Shown here piece by piece: positions 32,241 to 44,103 of a stretch of DNA of 64,000 bases. Origin of the DNA: Linum tenue. Lineage: Eukaryota > Streptophyta > Magnoliopsida > Malpighiales > Linaceae. Location: positions 23,523,475 through 23,587,474 of the forward strand of contig CAMGYJ010000008.1 in assembly GCA_946122785.1 (NCBI GenBank), written 5' to 3'. The notes beneath the pieces are model-generated. The model had not been told where the DNA came from. It saw only the letters and a program-made list of their open reading frames with translations, and did no database searches. How positions within the stretch are numbered: position 1 is the stretch's first letter; each line of letters opens with the position of its first letter. The position numbers and the translations under genes were made by a program.

Positions 32241-35200
32241 ATGGGATAATTTGAAAAACCATTTTAGCCAGGAGGACAACATTAGGGTTTATGATCTTCA
32301 AGGTCATCTGGCAAAATGTGTTCATGGTGATGATACAATGAGCCATTATTTCAATAATCTAACTGTTATCTAGGAAGAATTCAAGAGATATAGACCTATT
32401 CCTGTTTGTCCCTGTGTCCCTAGTCCTTATGAAACCCTAGAAAGATAGCAGGACAATGATTTTGTCATCAAATTCCTTCAAGGGTTGAACCCTTCTTATC
32501 AATCAACAAGGACTCAAGTCTTGATGTTGTAAACCTCACATCGACAAAGTCTTCAAGCAAATCTTGCAGCTGGAACGACAATTGAAGGTTCTTAAGAAGA
32601 GCCCTGATGTTGATACTCTTGCTCTTGCTGTGGGAACTCCCAACAATAATTAATATAAGGGTAGAGCACAACAACAACAACTACAAGATGGCAAGAAGAT
32701 TTGCAACTATTGTAAGAAGGAAGGTCATGTGATTAAATGCCGTTACAGATTGAAAAATAAAAAGGCCAGAGAGGCAGAAGCTTGTTTTGCTGGATCAGTG
32801 GAAAGTTCTCTTCCTTATGAGAGCTCCACAGCTCCTTTAGACAACAGAATGAGGCTAGACCTCTTCTTCAATCCTTCTGTTCTATGGTCAAGTCTCAGTT
32901 TAACACTAATGTCAAAGTTATAAGGAGTGACCAAGGACAGGAGTTCCATATGAATGATTTTTATAGACAAGAGAGCATTGTCCATCAAATGAGTGTTGTG
33001 TATACCTCCTAGCAGAATGAGAGGGTGGAAAGAAATCATCAACACCTCTTGAATATTTTTAGAGCACTGAAGTATCAATCTAGCTTACCTCTTATGTATT
33101 GGAGTGAGTTTATTCTTCATGGTGCATATTTTATCAATAGAACCCCCACTCCAATTTTGCAAAACAAGACACCTTTAGAAGTTCTTCATCATCTACCCCC
33201 TGACTATGGCAGTTTGAAGGTTTTTGGTTGTTTGGCTTATGTAGCCACAACAGGTCAAACCAGAACAAAATTTGATCCTCGAGCCAAGCAATGCATTTTC
33301 ATTGGTATACCAGCAGGTATCAAGGACTTCAAACTTTTACACCTTGATACTAAGCAAGTTTTTATCTCTCGAGATGTGGTCTTTTATGAACATATTCTCT
33401 CTTACAAACAACCTCTTTCTTTCCCTCAACCAAATGATCTTGTTTCTCAACCAATCTTTTCTGAAATTTCCCCTTCATATGCATAGCCACCCAGTTCATC
33501 TTCTACTCCTGTGACTTCAGTTCCTCATCAGTCTGAGGAGGACACTTTCACTCCTTCTCCTTCACATTCACATCCTGATGAATCTTCTGAAGTAAGCTCC
33601 CCTATTGGGCCTGATGCATTTTTTCCATTTCTTTATCACCACCTTCATCAAAATCACCTTCTTTTCCTTCTCCATCTTTCTCCACATATAATTTTTCACC
33701 TTGTCCTTCTCCTCATGAGGATCCACCTATACCTCTTAGAAAGTCAGAAAGAGAATCAAACCCCCCTTTGTGGCAATCCTGATTATGTAGTACAATATCC
33801 ATTGAATAAGAGTATCTCTTATTCTCACTTGCAACCTAAGCTTTAGAAATTTGTTAATGCACTGATCACTCATAGGGAACCAAGTACTTACATGGAAGCT
33901 TCACAACATCCTGAATGGAATGAAGCCATCAATGAAGAATTGAAGGCACTATTTGATAATGTTACTTGGGAAATCACAGATTTGCAATTGATAAGAATGC
34001 TATAGAATGCAAGTGGGTATTTAGATTGAAATTGAAGTCGGATGGGACTGTAGACAAGTACAAAACCAGATTAGTTACAAAGGGATATACACAGGTTCAT
34101 GGTATTGATTATTGTGATACATTCTCACCAGTGGCCAAAATGCTTCGGTGAAAATGTTACTGCCAGTTGCTGCAGTTAAAGGTTGGCATTTGCATCAGAT
34201 GGATGTTAATAATGCCTTCCTTAATGGGGATTTGACTGAGGATGTGTATATGGTTTTACCACCTGGTTTGGATCCTTATGGGAGGTACAAAGAAAAGGTA
34301 TGCAAACTGATGAAATCTTTGTATGGTTTGAAGCAAGCAAGTCGTCAGTGGTATGCAAAATTGACTAATTCTTTACTTAGACATGGCTTCAATAATTCTA
34401 CATGTGATTATTCAATCTTTAGTACTGCTCATGTCCTGAATGATTTAATTATTTTAATAGTATATGTGGATGATATTGTGTTGGGAAGCATCAATTTGGA
34501 GTCGATTAAGGCAGTGAAGGCAATGCTGCATGCATATTTTAAAATGAAGGATTTGGGGGAACTAAGTTACTTTCTTGGTCTTGAAGTAACTCGTGGAAAA
34601 CAATGCATTATAATTTCATAGAGAAAGTATTGCCTAGATGTCATAACTGAAGTGGGTTTTGAGGGCTGCAAGCCTGCAACAACTACAATCTTCATCAAGG
34701 AAGTGTTGTCATCAACAGGTGGCACACCACTGGAAAACATTAGTGAGTAAAGCACTTAGTGGGGCAGTTGCAATATTTGACCACCACTAGGCCTGACATC
34801 ACATTTGTTGTGCAACAGCTTTGTCAGTTCTAGGATAAACCAACCACAGTCCATCTCAGAGCATTGCATCGTGTTCTGAGGTACCTAAAGGGTTCACCTG
34901 GTCAGGACTATTATACTCATGTGATTCTAATCTACAGTTGAAAGGATATAGTGATAGTGATTGGGCAACTTGTTATGACTCAAGGAGGTCAATTACTGGC
35001 TATTGTACCTTCCTTGGAACAGGTTTGCTGAGTTGGAAAAGTAAGAAGCAAACCACGGTTTCTCGTTCTTCATCAGAAGCAGAGTATAGGGCATTGGCCA
35101 GTTTAAGCTGTGAAATACAGTGGCTGATCAGACTTCTTTCACATTTTGGCATCAAACATGATCAGTCTGTTCCAGTTCATTGTGATAATCAATATGCAAT

Positions 35201-35425
35201 TCATATTGCAGAAAATCTCGGGTTTCATGAAAGGACAAAACACATTGAAGTGGATGGTCATGTTATACGGGAAAGTGTTCAATCTGGTATGATATCTTTG
35301 CACTGCATTCCTACTAAATTGCAACTGGGATGATATATTCACCAAGAGTTTGTCCATAGATCGATTCATTATGTTATTGTCCAAGCTGGGACTATATAAC
35401 CTATACTCTCCAGCTTGTGGGAGGG
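32241..35425 (+). pseudogene. Degenerate copia gag-pol
   Basis: Pieces in order are the rest of gag; a zinc knuckle near 32706-32760 (C-N-Y-C-K-K-E-G-H-V-I-K-C); the C-terminal half of integrase from about 32925 (R-S-D-Q-G-Q-E-F, later G-A-Y-F-I-N-R-T-P and K-V-F-G-C-L-A-Y); reverse transcriptase from about 33840 ([37 protein letters not shown] and Y-V-D-D-I at 34465); and RNase H from about 34938 (S-D-S-D-W-A, S-S-S-E-A-E-Y-R-A-L-A). The protease and first half of integrase are missing between 32790 and 32900, and many stops and frameshifts follow. It is dead. Confidence 0.9.
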
Positions 35426-35787
35426 TGAAAAGGAACTTGAATGAAGATGAAGAAGCTCCAAAATTAGTTGCTGACCACAGAGGAAATACAAACGTGAGCT
35501 TGGAAAAGAGAACGACAACAAAAAAAGGATAAAGAAGATGACGTGGTCCTAAATGAAGATAGAAGCAACGCACCGTTTTATTATGTACACCGATAGCTTT
35601 CCATTTTCACTGTGTAATTAGACAGGTGTACAACTTACATTGGTTAGTAGGAAAGTTAGTTTAACGGCTAATTATAAATAGTAGATTACAGAGTGTATAT
35701 GTGCTTCTCTCAATGGAAAAGCTTACCATGAGCAATTTTCCCAATTCCATTATCTGTCAAATTCCTATCCATTTCTAAATCTTCTCA
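35426..35787 (+). repeat. copia 3' LTR (362 bp)
   Basis: It starts TGAAAAGG after the polypurine tract gtgggaggg and ends TCTTCTCA. A TATA box tataaata lies at 35673-35680. The flank tggtg (35788-35792) matches cggtg before the 5' LTR (21902-21906) at four of five bases. Confidence 0.85.
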
Positions 35788-36048
35788 TGGTGATGAGTCA
35801 GCAAAGGAGAGAGTTTCGGCAACGACTCATTTTAACTTGTGTATTTCAATTTCTTCCTTTAGAGACCAAAGTTGCGGAGATGATAGGGGTCAATGGGGTG
35901 GCTATGGCGGTGGGATTCGTGGGTCGACGGACGTCTACGGAAAAGTATCAGGGGTTGATGGTTCTTTTTCTTTCCTTTTTGGTTTATTTTGCAGTAGGGA
36001 TAGATATAAATGACTCACCAAAGGTAAGATATGATTCAGGGAGGGGCT
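35788..36048. other. Interior of the outer MULE-like element
   Basis: Non-coding GC-richer sequence that resembles a leader; no protein family recognised. Confidence 0.4.
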
Positions 36049-36694
36049 AGGGTGCTAACACTTTTTTTGTTAGTATGGTGCTAACACTAACTTCAGCCAA
36101 TCAGAATATTTCGTTTGAATGACTTTTTCATTTAAATAAGTCGAGCAAAATTAATTGGGGGGGGGGGGAAGAGGAAGGAGGGACACGCTTGGTATTATGA
36201 AAAATTGGACAAGGGGAGGAAGGAAGGGAGTGGGACCACGAACCAGACCACAACCTCTTCCAAGCATGCCACTACCTTCTCAAAGCATGTCACAACCATT
36301 AAGCATGCCAAAACCTGCTCAAGCATGCCACAACCTCAAAGCATGGACAACCACAAAACATGCTACAAGTCCACAAAGCACGGCACAAGTTTATAAAGCA
36401 TGCTACAAGTAGCGGGCCTGTTTGCAAATTTGAAAAGGTTTAGGTACCAAATATAAGGGACAAATTTTAGCTACTAAAGTGTAATTTTCCATCGATATTT
36501 TTAGTACTCGAATGTAAGAAAAAAATAATTTAGGTACTAAATATTAATACCTATTAAGTTCATGTTCCAAAATTGTAACTTGTAAATGGTTCCTAAAAAG
36601 GTTACGTAAATGGAAGGAAAGGGGAAGGGAGAAGGGAAAATACTATAATACCTTTAATAAATGTGTTAGTATGGTGCTAACAGCCTAACACCCT
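36049..36694 (+). mobile_element. Minisatellite-bearing MITE-like element, fuller copy
   Basis: The left end agggtgctaacact and the right end (reverse complement agggtgttaggctg) form a short imperfect inverted repeat. A palindrome-like gttagtatggtgctaac occurs near both ends. The first 360 bases match 18957-18635 reversed. A G run of 13 lies near 36158. No clear target duplication was found. Confidence 0.55.
36258..36412. repeat. Minisatellite of about 18-21 bp units
   Basis: Repeats of caagcatgccacaacct and variants, about seven to eight units. It occupies the same place as the minisatellite in the copy at 18635-18957, whose unit is caaagtaggccagaacct on the matching strand. Confidence 0.85.
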
Positions 36695-36994
36695 TAATCC
36701 ACTCTCTATGATTCAACATGTTATAGACCACGATCAATGCTGAGTTGGCAAATAAATAATATTTTTGTTAGATTTGTTAGTCAATGGGATGGAAAATTGA
36801 ACAAAAGCACAACTTAAAAATATGAGTGGTACCCGACACCCTATTTAAATTTAAATTATATAACTTCTCAATTTTCAAACTTAAGTGGTACCCAACATAG
36901 TTTACCTTTTAATATGACCAGTTAAAACCCACCATCGTCGTTGTAATCGCTGACCACCATCGCCTTTGTCGTTGCAATCCTCCTGCCTCGCTCT

Positions 36995-37683
36995 TAGGGA
37001 TGCAAATGAGCCGAGCTGTTCGCGAGCGGCTCGACGTTCGACTCGGGAAAAGCTCGTTCGAAACTCGGCTCGTTTACTGATGAGCCGAGCTTGAGCTTAG
37101 CCTTCTGCAGCTCGTGGAGCTCACGAGCTAGCTCGACTCGGTGGCTTGTTGAGCTCAACTCGTGAGCTGGCTCGTTAAGAGCTCATGAGATGTCTCAACT
37201 CTCAAGATTGTGGCTAGAGAGCCAACTCGATTACCGAGTTATGAGCGAATCGATCTATATGAGTTTGATTTTGATAATTCACAGGATTGTTAAATTATAT
37301 ATCTCACTCTATATGAAGTTTAACACGTAGATTACGTGAGCAAATATGTTTTATTTAATTTTATAAAGCAAATATGTATCATAGATTGCTTCGATACTGT
37401 GAAATAACATAATTTTCACAAATTAAAATTTATTAACTAAATAATTTGATACCACAAAGTATAACATAAAATTAGTTAATATTGAACACTTAACTATTAT
37501 TATTATTTTCTTCATCTTTGCATTAATCACATGTATCATGTTTTACATACAAAATGAATATATCAAATACGAGCCAAATTTTATTAAGCAAGCTAGCTCG
37601 CAATTCGACTCGACTCGGCTCGTTAATAAACGAGCCGAGCTCGAACTCGGCTCATTCGCCAGTCCAAATCACCACTGCCATCA
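36995..37683. mobile_element. hAT-like MITE remnant rich in gagccgagctc
   Basis: The left end tagggatgcaaatgagccg has the hAT start. The right part ends in ctcgaactcggctcattcgcc, the inverted counterpart, but the terminal catcccta is missing. Both ends carry many gagccgag/ctcggctc inverted words around an AT-rich core. Confidence 0.55.
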
Positions 37684-37737
37684 ACGAGCCGAGCTCGAAC
37701 TCGGCTCATTCGCCAGTCCAAATCACCACTGCCATCA
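37630..37737. repeat. Perfect 54-bp tandem duplication
   Basis: 37630-37683 and 37684-37737 are identical and begin acgagccgagctcgaactcg. The unit joins the right end of the hAT-like remnant to its flank. Confidence 0.95.
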
Positions 37738-37739
37738 GT

Positions 37740-40320
37740 CCATCAATGTTGTTGCGCCCCTAGGCCATCCCCATTTCACCACCATCATGTTGTTGCTGCC
37801 AGTCAGAGAATTTTGCCCAAGTTCAATTCTTCCCAGCGGTGGCTTGGCGATCGAGTACACCAAGTAAGGTGAAGAAAACGAGTACGAAGGAAAAATAGAT
37901 TAATGTACTGTCCGCTACTGTTGGACCGATCAACTGAAGATAATGATGAAATTACAATTCCGATAATACCTTGTTTTCCTGGCCGTGAGAACTATTCCAC
38001 AAAATAAAATATTTATTTTCAACCAGTTTTCCCGGTCGAAATAATAGGTTTAACCAGTTTTAATTAGAAACTAGCTGGTTCCACGGCCCCTTGGCCCAAG
38101 GTAGTTTCAGAAATTGGTATTCTTATTCTAATTATATTACTCATTGGCATGTTTGCGACCATGGAAAGAGGTAGGTCAACAACACCATAATAATATGATG
38201 GAAAGTTTTATCCCATTACATTACAAAAGAAACAGTAGTAAAACATAAACACTATAATGGACAATCCAAATGAAACCATTAGCTCTAAATCTAGCCACAC
38301 TATTACCAAGCACCCTAATGCCTTTAGAGTGAACATGAAAAAAATCAAAAGAATGCTTACCTGGCTCCAATTCTTGATGGTGAAAATGGAATCCACCAAG
38401 AGATTTCATAAAGAAAACCCAATTTGGATTGCCCTTAGACAAAAAAACCACAGTGACACCAAAGGTGATGAATCCCTGACCGAGAAAACCAAAACCAACA
38501 ATGTCCAAATCAAGTCGATGAAATATATAGGAAAGTTTTTTTTTCTGATAAATAGATTTGTTAATAAAATGACAAAAAGAAAGGAAATACAAAGCATACA
38601 ATCTGGTATAGAAATCTCGGATACAAACAAAAGAAAAAGGCAAACAACATATGCCTAGTAACACCAATAGGTAACAACTTTTGTCAATACCCCTACCAAT
38701 GTGAAATCCTACCAAATCACTCTGCTACACTAAACACACAATGACTTACGGCTCTGCACTTTCTATCTCTTCAATATGTATAAGTCAATTCTCATGTAAC
38801 CTCTCCATTATAACGATTTTTATCCTTCTCGATGACAAACACGATGATTGGTCCTTTCTTACTCCTTCGTGGCAACTACATGAAATTTTGCATCAGTACA
38901 CATTAATCCAAACGACCATTCCATTGCTGCAATTTATGGCTTGAGATAATATCACTTCAGTCATAATACGGATTTAAATGAAATGAAAGAAATGATTAGT
39001 ATAATAGCCTTGTAAAATTTAGAGTATCAATGACGATTCCTCTCTTCTCCTCGGTGGCTTCGTCAATAAAATGAAATTGACGGCTATCTCTTCTATATGA
39101 CCTTAGTATGGTATTTTGTATAAATCGTTTATGTCTTACCCATTTTTGCATTGCAACTCCAAGAGCTAATTTGCTGGGGCTCTCTTCTAGGTAAACTGTT
39201 TGTATCAACATCAGACATGACAAAAAAATTGCTTTTGTCGAGATACTATCAGGAACTTGTGCTGCTCTAAAGAAGCCGAAATCGTTTCTCGGACCTCCAT
39301 CAACCCCCAATCAATTTAACATGGGTCATTGCTCTCTTACCATCTAAATTAAAGAGGAAGCTCATGTTAGTCTCTTTCATAGCTTAACTTGACAATTTCT
39401 TAGAGGACATACAATCACAATTCACAATATCAGAATAACCACCTCAGATAGTACAATCTTATGGAAACAACACTAATGAAACACCCAAATTAAAATTCTC
39501 TACATGTTTCCTAAGAGGGTGTGCATGTGCAGATTAAGATAAATAGAAGAACTAAGGAGGGAGCTTACTAGGTTTGCGGTTTTGATGAGCAAAAATCCCG
39601 TCAATAAATTCCAGGTGGAGATGTCCAATCGGTCGGGTCTAGAAATGCGTATATTTCAACAGGCTATACTACAAACACAAAGAGTTCGGTTTGTCCTTTG
39701 CATGACAACATATGCTCACCATATATTTATTCCTTTTAGAGAGAAGAGTATCAAACCACCTTGTATCTGCTCCAATTATTGCAATCACTCGTGCTCTTTA
39801 TATTGTTGTAATTAGAACTCTACTTTTAAATCTGGCAGCAATTAACCACTATCACGAAACATCATATTGTAAAAATTTATCTGCAATCATGAGGTTATTT
39901 CACTCAAAAGAAAATCATGTTTTATATGTTGAAGATCAACATTATAGTTTGAATAGTTTAATTCGGTAACGAACTCAGCTCCTACATATAAAACCTATGT
40001 AAAAGTGGTATAATTGAAGTTATTCCCTATGTTAACACTAAACAAAATAATCTTTGTTTACTAGAAATTAACCACAGAAACAGTACAAAACATGAAAATG
40101 ATGTTACTAAAAAGGAGTATCATAACAAAAGCAACAAAAGTATAGCTATGTATCTTTAATCAACTCAAAAGTCAACTTAGAAAAGCAACAAAATGAATTG
40201 ATGGTTAAGAGATCACACATTACTGTCAAGAAACTAAATAACTCACCGGTCACTGTCAGCTCCCCAAGCAAGAACACTCAACATTTCCATATTTACCCCT
40301 TAAAAAATTGCTCTGCTTTA
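37740..40320. other. Gene-free stretch
   Basis: Open frames at 38221-38715 (minus), 38996-39310 (minus) and 39582-39815 (plus) have no recognisable domains. Around 38537-38590 the text resembles a minus-strand LINE 3' end (a T run, then ctgataaatag and ttaataaaatgac), but it is too short to call firmly. Confidence 0.45.
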
Positions 40321-41990
40321 AAAATATAGGTGGAGGAGGTTAGGAGGTTGTCGAGTCTGGTGGGAAGGTTTGGTGAGACGGCGATGGTTGAGCCTTTAGT
40401 GGATCGGGACTTTATTTAGACCCGTTTACATTAGTTACACATTTACCATCCGCGTTCAACAAACCAACATCACTCAATCTTTCCATATTTACCCCTCTTA
40501 AAGACACATGTGCTCCATTTTTACTCAAAACTTGTGTTCAAAAATATTGTTGTTTTATGATAGTTATAAAATTTAAGTCTATGCTAAGAATTCTGCATCG
40601 CTTCTACACATTCAATACTGTAATTCGATATGCAATATTTGCACCAATGACGTTAGGGTTGCGATTTTAAAGTTATTCTCCTTTTATAAAAAATAAATAG
40701 AATTAATTATTAAACTCAAATTAAAATAATGAAAATGTGACAATGTGAAAATAGAAGTATCAATACCAACAGAATATGTACGGGAGAGTTTGTGGGTTAG
40801 CTAACCATGGTGAATATTTTCTAAGATTTTTCAGATATAAGCTTCCTGTATGTTTTTATTTGAAAAGATTAAACAAATTTGTTTAGTGTAACTGGTTATA
40901 TTTTTTGTATTTTTTCAAAAAAAAAAAATGTTCAAATCTAATCACTGATGTATTTTTTTTCCTGTAAATAAGAAAATAATAATAAATGACTATGAAGACA
41001 AATCAATCCTTCCTACTTTCTCTATGGATGTAAGGTTTTGTAATGGAGGAAGTACCTTTCCCATTTCACTATTATATTAGGTGTAGCGAAAGTAAGCGCG
41101 GTGGTTGAGTGTTTAGTGGGCCGGGCAGCTATTTGGACATGTTTACATTAGTAGCGTCTTTTCCATCCGCATTCGGCAAACCAACAACACTCAAACTTTC
41201 CATATTTGCTCAGGCGTAACAATAGAGATGGAGGAGATTAGCCGTTTATTGAATTGGATGGGAAGTTTGGAGAGACGGCGATTTGTTTAGTTGGTCGGGG
41301 CACTAATTTGGCCCATTTAAATTAGTAGAGTCTTTTCCATGCGTGTTCGGCAAAACAACATCACTCAACCTTTCCATATTTACTCCTCTCTTAAAGGCAC
41401 ATGTACTCCATATTCATCCAAAACTTCTGTGTTAAAAAATATCGTTGTTTTGCGGTAGTTATAAAAATTATGTATGTTAAGAATTTTACATCGCTTCTGC
41501 ACATTCAATAGTGCAATTCGATATACAATATTTGAACTAATGACATTTGAGTTGCGATCTAAAATTATCCTCCTTTTCTAAGATAAAATGAAATGAAATG
41601 AATTATTAAACTCGAATTAGAATAAACAAAATATCAAATAAGAGAGTATAAAATACCAATAACAAATATTTACGGGAGAGTTAGTGAGCTAGCTAACCGT
41701 GGTGGAAAAGTCCTATGATTTTTCAAATTTAAGCTTCATGTATGTTTTAATTTAAAAAGAGTTAACAAATTTGGTTAGTGTAACTGGTTATGTTTCTTAT
41801 CTTTGTTCAAAGAGACCATGATTTAAATCCTTTAAATGATGTATTTTTTCATGTAAATAAGAAAATAATGTTCAAAGAGACCATGGTTCAAATCCTTTTA
41901 ATGATGTATTTTTTTTTATATAAATAAAAAAATAATAAATGATTGTAAAGACGAATCTACCTTTTTTACTTTCGTCTAGATGCAAGAAAT
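40321..41990. repeat. Diverged tandem duplication, unit about 0.9 kb
   Basis: About 40321-41080 aligns with 41222-41990 through shared words such as ggaggaggttag / ggaggagattag, gagacggcgat, atttggac..gtttaca, cactcaa.ctttccatattt, gcatcgcttct.cacattcaata and ttagtgtaactggtta. A third, partial copy lies at 41083-41215. Near 41808-41935 a roughly 63-bp segment containing tggttcaaatcc is itself repeated. No coding capacity was seen. Confidence 0.7.
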
Positions 41991-42487
41991 TTGAAATGAG
42001 AGTTCTAGTTTTCCATTTTTCTTTTATTTATTGGGTAGAGATTGGTTAGAGATGAAAGGTGTGATGATTTAATATCATATATATCAACGGCTGAAAATTA
42101 GCCGGCACGGGTTCGTTCACGGCACTACAGAACTCGCCAAACGATAATATCAATCCAAAGCTTGCTTGCATTTACAAAGATCTCTCTGCAAGCCGAGAAT
42201 TGGTTGGACCGCCGTTAAACTCCAGATCGCAAGTGGGTTCTGTTCTGTTCACTCCTGCGGCGGCGTCGCGTGGAACCGTAAGCCTCGCATCTCTGAAACA
42301 AAACTTTTGAGATGTGTCTGTCTAGGTAGTTTTATTTTAAGGGGCACCACCTTTCTTCCTCCGTCCAACTTTGTCGTTCCTATTTTGTTTAGGTAAAGGA
42401 TTGGGGAAATCCCAAAACAGAGAGGGCTTTGTGGTTACCTTTTCCGTTTCGGTCTTGGAAATCATCATCGACCTGAATTCAGTCAAT

Positions 42488-42495
42488 TATAAATA
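42488..42495 (+). promoter_or_regulatory. TATA box of the F-box/DUF295 gene
   Basis: TATAAATA lies 106 bp before the ATG at 42601, which leaves room for a leader of about 80 bases. Confidence 0.65.
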
Positions 42496-42600
42496 GGAGA
42501 CGAGACAAGACCGGCGATAGAGTATCAGAGATAAGGTGTTACAGAAAGTTGTAGTCTTCGAAGAAAGACACAGACCACCATCTCATCTGCAATACGTATA

Positions 42601-44103
42601 ATGTGTATCAGTGAGATCATCCCCGCAGAACCAGATTGGTCAGCTTTGCCAGATGAGACATTGGGTATGATTGCTCATCGTCTTATCAAGCTGAAGGATG
42701 TAATCCAATTCGGAGCTTCTTGTAAGCCGTGGAGACGAGCGGTGCCAGCCAAGTTTAGGCAGTCCATCCCTTGGTTGATGCTTCCCTATTGCAGCAGTGG
42801 CAACTACTGTAGTAGTAATTCTGCTACCATGCTTGGCTGCAAAGGTACACATACCTGTAGGTGTTTTTACGATCTCATGGAGCAACAATTTCATCATATA
42901 GAGTTACCCCAAGGTTTGAACAAAACTTGTCGTGGTTCTGCCTTCGGGTGGATGTTCATGATGGATAGGACACCATCATTGTTATTACTCAACCCTCTTA
43001 CTAGGTCTACCATCCCTCTGCCCCCAATCACCAGTTTTCCTGATGTGTTGGGATTCTTCCCTGACAAAGTCGGCAAAGAATATTTGTATTTAGATAAGGA
43101 TGGATTGCGGATAGCTAAGGGGAAAAAGGAAATTGAGCATAACTACATACATAGGGTTGCCCTTTCAGCCGAGCCCACCTCTGAGGAATGTGTCCTCATG
43201 GTCATTCGCTCCCCTACTGATCGCACCCTAGCATTTTGCAGGCCTACTACTGCTACCATCGACAACCAAAAATGGACATTAGCTCCTAATGGCAGTGGAA
43301 GTGATGGGGATTTATCCAAACTGATTTGCTTTGAGGATGTTGTGTATTGGAAGGGTCAATTTTATGCCCTTGTCAATGGCGGGAGAGTTTTTGTTTGTGA
43401 TCTTTCTTCCCCGAATTGTCCAAGATTGTCGTTGTTTCTTGACGTGCATCGCTCCTGTCGGATTAAGTCTATCAACAACTATTTACTAATCAGTCCAACA
43501 GATGAGTTGATGATGGTGACTAGGAATGTAAGCCTTCATGGCGACAGTCGAAATCGTGATGGCGGTAGCATTCATCAGAATCGCTACGATTCGGTTGATG
43601 GTGATGAGGACTTTAGCGATGATACTGAGTGGACAGATGATGATGGTGACGATAGTGATGAGGACAATGACCTTCCAGCGGATGAGTCCGACCGTGAAGT
43701 GGACCATTATGGTATGGATAGCGAGTCAGATGACAATGATAATGACGGCCACCCCATTAGAGAGATTCAGTTGTTGACCGATGATTTCAGAGTTTTCAAG
43801 ATGAGGGGGGATAGAAAAGGGTGGGATGAGGTCGAAAGTATTGGGGATTTTGCTCTTTTCTTGGGTTACAGCTCTGCTACTTGCATCTCCACCAGAGACC
43901 ACCCCGAATTGGCTCCCAATTCCATTTATTTCACAGATGATATGACTGAAAAGCATTGTAAGCGGAGGCTTGCGGGTGCCGACATGGGTGTTTACGACCT
44001 CACCACTCGGAATTTTACACCATTCTATTGTACAACCTCAGTTCATAATAACCCTTCATTTATCTGGCCACTGCCTGTATGGGTCTTACCATCCAACTTT
44101 TAG
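42601..44103 (+). CDS. F-box protein with DUF295 (KIB-type) domain and acidic insert, 500 aa
   Basis: This is an intact single-exon gene. An F-box lies at about residues 13-50 (L-P-D-E-T-L, then A-S-C-K-P-W-R), which in this family is expected to dock on SKP1 in an SCF ubiquitin ligase. The DUF295 beta-propeller-like region covers about residues 90-480, with typical L-L-L-L-N-P-L-T-R-S, an F-V-C-D-L-S-S strand, W-D-E-V-E-S-I-G-D-F-A-L-F-L-G and the closing D-M-G-V-Y-D-L near 461-467. Residues about 328-384 are an Asp/Glu-rich low-complexity insert between two propeller strands. The substrate is unknown. ATG 42601 follows a TATA box and leader, and no better upstream start is in frame. No frame damage was seen. 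Neighbouring genes give no functional hint. Confidence 0.9.
   Translation: MCISEIIPAEPDWSALPDETLGMIAHRLIKLKDVIQFGASCKPWRRAVPAKFRQSIPWLMLPYCSSGNYCSSNSATMLGCKGTHTCRCFYDLMEQQFHHIELPQGLNKTCRGSAFGWMFMMDRTPSLLLLNPLTRSTIPLPPITSFPDVLGFFPDKVGKEYLYLDKDGLRIAKGKKEIEHNYIHRVALSAEPTSEECVLMVIRSPTDRTLAFCRPTTATIDNQKWTLAPNGSGSDGDLSKLICFEDVVYWKGQFYALVNGGRVFVCDLSSPNCPRLSLFLDVHRSCRIKSINNYLLISPTDELMMVTRNVSLHGDSRNRDGGSIHQNRYDSVDGDEDFSDDTEWTDDDGDDSDEDNDLPADESDREVDHYGMDSESDDNDNDGHPIREIQLLTDDFRVFKMRGDRKGWDEVESIGDFALFLGYSSATCISTRDHPELAPNSIYFTDDMTEKHCKRRLAGADMGVYDLTTRNFTPFYCTTSVHNNPSFIWPLPVWVLPSNF

Larger units (their letters stand above)
21246..36906. mobile_element. Outer MULE-like element with about 130-bp terminal inverted repeats, holding the whole nest
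   Basis: Positions 21246-21376 and 36776-36906 are diverged inverted repeats with shared words such as ccacttaagtttgaaaatt, tttaaatttaaata, gtcgggtac and caattttccatcc. Long ends of the type gggtaaaataccn...ccacttaagtt resemble MULE derivatives. The candidate 9-mers tcaaaatga (21237-21245) and ttaatatga (36909-36917) match at seven of nine. Between the ends lie non-coding leader-like DNA (21377-21906, 35788-36048), the copia insertion and a MITE. No transposase is visible. Confidence 0.5.

Noticed and set aside
37538..37867. Protein with an 18-residue repeat
   Set aside because: The repeat comes from the 54-bp duplication at the end of a hAT-like remnant and not from a gene.
38221..38715. 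164-codon minus-strand frame with hydrophobic stretches
   Set aside because: No domain recognised; composition follows the local T-rich DNA and it may overlap a LINE tail.
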